Assembly: GCA_003532515.1 (NCBI GenBank)
Contig: DOEX01000228.1
Location: forward strand, 8,336 to 16,016
DNA length: 7,681 nt
Direction of reading: 5' to 3'
Origin: Anaerolineaceae bacterium
Lineage (GTDB): Bacteria > Chloroflexota > Anaerolineae > Anaerolineales > Anaerolineaceae
Both the position numbers and the translations under genes were made by a program. This document shows, piece after piece, positions 6,138 through 7,681 of this stretch. The notes under the pieces are model-generated. The model was given only the letters and a program-made list of their open reading frames with translations, had not been told where the DNA came from and did not search any database. The stretch's first letter is position 1. Each line of letters starts with the position of its first letter.

Positions 6138-6153
6138 TTTTTTCTCTTTCTTA

Positions 6154-6184
6154 ATTCTACTTTGCACTTACCGTTTTCTAGCAA
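6154..6184 (-). promoter_or_regulatory. Possible promoter of the GNAT gene
   Basis: On the minus strand TTGCTA (6184-6179) is separated by 19 bp from TAGAAT (6159-6154). The -10 matches five of six bases; the -35 is partial and the spacing long. It sits between the terminator at 6193-6222 and the ATG at 6137, so the GNAT gene needs a promoter about here. The predicted start is near 6147. Confidence 0.35.
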
Positions 6185-6192
6185 TAGTTAAC

Positions 6193-6222
6193 AAAAAAAA
6201 ACACGGGATTGGATTGCCCGTG
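6193..6222 (-). terminator. Intrinsic terminator of the small 6251-6343 transcription unit
   Basis: Read on the minus strand, CACGGG (6222-6217) and CCCGTG (6207-6202) form a 6-bp stem with a 9-nt loop, immediately followed by nine Us (A-run at 6193-6201 on the plus strand). It lies 28 bp after the small ORF's stop codon and would insulate the GNAT gene from it. The orientation of the U-run shows that something upstream on the minus strand is transcribed. Confidence 0.8.
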
Positions 6223-6250
6223 GTTCTGTTGATTTGATTAGGGTTTGAAA

Positions 6251-6343
6251 TCAGCGAACAGGCGCAATCCGGCCTTTGCCAAAGTCACCACTGGAAACGG
6301 CACTCTGCATCACAAAGGTGTTTAAGTCGAATTTACTGTTCAT
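6251..6343 (-). CDS. Unrecognised 30-residue small ORF in its own transcription unit
   Basis: The frame runs from ATG at 6343 to TGA at 6251. The peptide starts MNSKFDLNTFVMQSAVSS and ends GDFGKGRIAPVR. It has a mixed N-terminal half that could form an amphipathic helix, a Gly-rich turn and a basic end, with no cysteines, signal peptide or membrane segment. I know no family for it. Support for a real unit comes from the surroundings: a good promoter directly upstream (6351-6378) and a strong terminator directly downstream (6193-6222), together predicting a transcript of only about 150 nt. The ATG falls at the predicted transcription start and has no ribosome binding site, which fits leaderless translation. 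The alternatives are a small non-coding RNA in which the ORF is chance, a precursor or signalling peptide, or the eroded end of a larger gene. Confidence 0.45.
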   Translation of the reverse strand: MNSKFDLNTFVMQSAVSSGDFGKGRIAPVR

Positions 6344-6350
6344 GAAAGTT

Positions 6351-6378
6351 ATTCTAAAACAAACAGTACTTAAGTCAA
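6351..6378 (-). promoter_or_regulatory. Sigma-70-type promoter of the small transcription unit
   Basis: On the minus strand TTGACT (6378-6373) and TAGAAT (6356-6351) are separated by 16 bp; each matches five of six consensus bases. The predicted start, about 7 bp past the -10, is at 6344 or nearby, at the first base of the ATG at 6343. It is among the best promoter matches in the window. Confidence 0.6.
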
Positions 6379-6448
6379 GTAATTAAACATATTTTGTATA
6401 TACTACTTTTGCAAAGCTATCATTCCGTTAATTACCAGCGTTTGGTGA

Positions 6449-6478
6449 TTGAATAAATATACCTGTAAGTGATATACT
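6449..6478 (+). promoter_or_regulatory. Sigma-70-type promoter of alr, predicted leaderless
   Basis: TTGAAT (6449-6454) is separated by 18 bp from TATACT (6473-6478; five of six -10 bases). Transcription should begin near 6485, within a few bases of the GTG at 6487. This promoter also argues against the upstream GTG at 6469, which lies before the -10 element. Confidence 0.5.
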
Positions 6479-6486
6479 TTTACCTC

Positions 6487-7596
6487 GTGGATATTAATAC
6501 ATACTCAACCTGGCTCGAAATTGACCTTAACGCCTTAAAGAATAACGTGGCGGAAGTGATTAAGATGACTGGGCGGGACGTGATGGCTGTGATCAAAGCC
6601 AACGGTTACGGTCACGGCATGCGCCCAATTGCGCAAGCTTGCGTGGCTGGAGGGGCGACCTGGTGCGGCGTAGCTCGCATAGAAGAAGCCCTGGTTCTGC
6701 GCCGGGCTGGCATCTCCAACCGCATTTTAGTGTTGGGTTTTACGCCTGCATCCAAGATCCCTGAAGCTATCGAAAACAACATCACTGTGGCGATTTTCAA
6801 CGCTGAACTAGCTCAAACCTACCTCGAATATGTCCGTATTCATGGTGGTACTTTACGCGCCCATGTTAAAGTTGAAACTGGAATGGGTAGACTGGGTATG
6901 CCGGTGGAGGTCGTTGCTCCTTTTTTAAGAGCTCTCAAAAACTCGCCTATCCAGATAGAAGGAATTTTCACTCACTTTGCACGTGCAGATGAAGCCGATT
7001 CAGATTCAACTCCTGAGCAGATTCGCCTTTTTAATAGTCTGCTCCATGATTTAGACCAGCAGGGACTGAAACCCGAAATAGTTCACGCAGCCAATTCTGC
7101 TGCGATCTTGAATTTCCCTGCTTCTTACTATGACCTCACTCGTCCTGGCGACTTGATCATGGGCATGTCGCCTATTGAAGGCAAACCATTACCCGCCCAA
7201 TTCAAACCGGTCCTGACATGGAAAGCCAGGCTCATCTCCTTGCGAACATTTCCGGCTGGACAAGGGATCAGTTATGGTTCAAAATACGTGACCAGCAAAG
7301 AGGAACGCATTGGTGTGATACCAATTGGGTACGGCGATGGTTTCAGGCGGGTGGACGGACAACAAGCTCTGGTAGGTGGCAAACGAGTCAACATTGTTGG
7401 ACGGGTTTGCATGGACCAATGTATGCTGCAGCTTGATGATGTGCCTGACGCCAAGATAGGAGACGAGGTGGTACTGGTTGGGGGACAGGGGTCAGAATTT
7501 ATCACCATTGATGAGGTTGCCCAACGCTGGGGGACGATCAATTATGAAGTGGTTTGCGGTTTGGCAGAACGCCTGCCCAGGATTTATATAGAATAA
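6487..7596 (+). CDS. alr: Alanine racemase
   Basis: This PLP enzyme interconverts L- and D-alanine in the cytosol, supplying D-alanine for peptidoglycan. With the GTG at 6487 it has 369 residues, normal for the family. The N-terminal TIM barrel carries the PLP lysine in AVIKANGYGHG (K37), then KVETGMGRLG (128-137, with the conserved Arg 135), EGIFTHFA (158-165), HAANSAA (200-206) and the TRPG Arg (219). The C-terminal beta domain has the second catalytic base, Tyr 263 in GISYGSKY, followed by PIGYGDGFRR (279-288) and VGRVCMDQ (304-311). All key residues are present. An earlier GTG at 6469 is in frame, but it lies upstream of the probable promoter -10 and adds residues outside the family pattern. 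No ribosome binding site precedes 6487, fitting a leaderless message. Its stop overlaps the next gene's ATG by one base. Confidence 0.95.
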   Translation: MDINTYSTWLEIDLNALKNNVAEVIKMTGRDVMAVIKANGYGHGMRPIAQACVAGGATWCGVARIEEALVLRRAGISNRILVLGFTPASKIPEAIENNITVAIFNAELAQTYLEYVRIHGGTLRAHVKVETGMGRLGMPVEVVAPFLRALKNSPIQIEGIFTHFARADEADSDSTPEQIRLFNSLLHDLDQQGLKPEIVHAANSAAILNFPASYYDLTRPGDLIMGMSPIEGKPLPAQFKPVLTWKARLISLRTFPAGQGISYGSKYVTSKEERIGVIPIGYGDGFRRVDGQQALVGGKRVNIVGRVCMDQCMLQLDDVPDAKIGDEVVLVGGQGSEFITIDEVAQRWGTINYEVVCGLAERLPRIYIE

Positions 7597-7681
7597 TGAC
7601 CCAACTGATTCAAGCTGAGTTTCATTGCCATTCCAATTATTCTCCCGACAGCCTGGTAACGCTTGAAGAAATAATTCAAAC
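7596..7681 (+). CDS. PHP-domain metal-dependent phosphoesterase, 5' end only (runs off the window)
   Basis: The ATG at 7596 shares its A with the alr stop codon (TAATG), so the gene is translationally coupled to alr. Only 28 codons are in the window. The segment AEFHCHSNYSPDSLVTLEEI contains the first PHP motif: the His-x-His metal ligands followed by the Ser/Asp-rich loop typical of small stand-alone PHP proteins of the TrpH/YciV kind. These hydrolyse phosphate esters or short nucleotide ends using two or three metal ions. The rest of the active site lies outside the window, so subfamily and substrate remain open. Confidence 0.75.
   Translation, partial: MTQLIQAEFHCHSNYSPDSLVTLEEIIQ

Noticed and set aside
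6138..6167. Upstream GTG start for the first GNAT frame
   Set aside because: It would add a Lys-rich decapeptide encoded by what looks like the -10 element and the purine-rich ribosome binding site of the ATG at 6137.
6469..6486. Upstream GTG start for alanine racemase
   Set aside because: It lies before the -10 element of the likely promoter and has no ribosome binding site, and the six extra residues are not part of the family pattern.

Overview
This window reads as ordinary, gene-dense bacterial chromosome with one worn accessory patch. The gene content and protein style (a PatB/MalY-type aminotransferase end, a cold shock protein, a tgt-uppP pair, a tandem-GNAT protein, an ABC-F relic, an alanine racemase followed by a PHP-domain gene) suggest a member of the Chloroflexota, probably Anaerolineae. 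That placement is an inference from protein resemblance and was not tested by any search. No rRNA, tRNA, CRISPR array, insertion sequence or phage gene is visible.

Layout, left to right. The window opens in the last 72 codons of a plus-strand PLP enzyme (1-219). A gene-free stretch of about 280 bp full of small hairpins follows. Next comes a minus-strand cold shock gene with its own promoter and terminator (448-794). A divergent plus-strand SAM-dependent methyltransferase (928-1746) ends 4 bp from the convergent tgt-uppP operon on the minus strand (1751-3732). A divergent plus-strand gene (3949-4758) encodes an unrecognised membrane-anchored protein with a strong promoter and a perfect-stem terminator.

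The 4831-6137 segment, on the minus strand, looks like a decaying operon. A two-domain GNAT acetyltransferase is split by a one-base frameshift near 5612. Just downstream lies a 250-bp relic of an ABC-F ATPase that keeps a start codon, a ribosome binding site, a damaged Walker A region and the H-loop, but has lost nearly everything between them. Upstream of the GNAT gene, 6193-6378 holds a compact minus-strand transcription unit: a good sigma-70-type promoter, an unrecognised 30-codon ORF whose ATG falls at the predicted transcript start, and a hairpin with nine Us. This is the most interesting candidate in the window.

The right end is biosynthetic. Alanine racemase (6487-7596) makes D-alanine for peptidoglycan and also appears to be transcribed without a leader. 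It overlaps by one base the start of a PHP-domain phosphoesterase gene that runs off the window. UppP (lipid carrier recycling) and Alr both serve cell wall synthesis but lie in separate transcription units. Tgt makes the queuosine precursor modification in tRNA.
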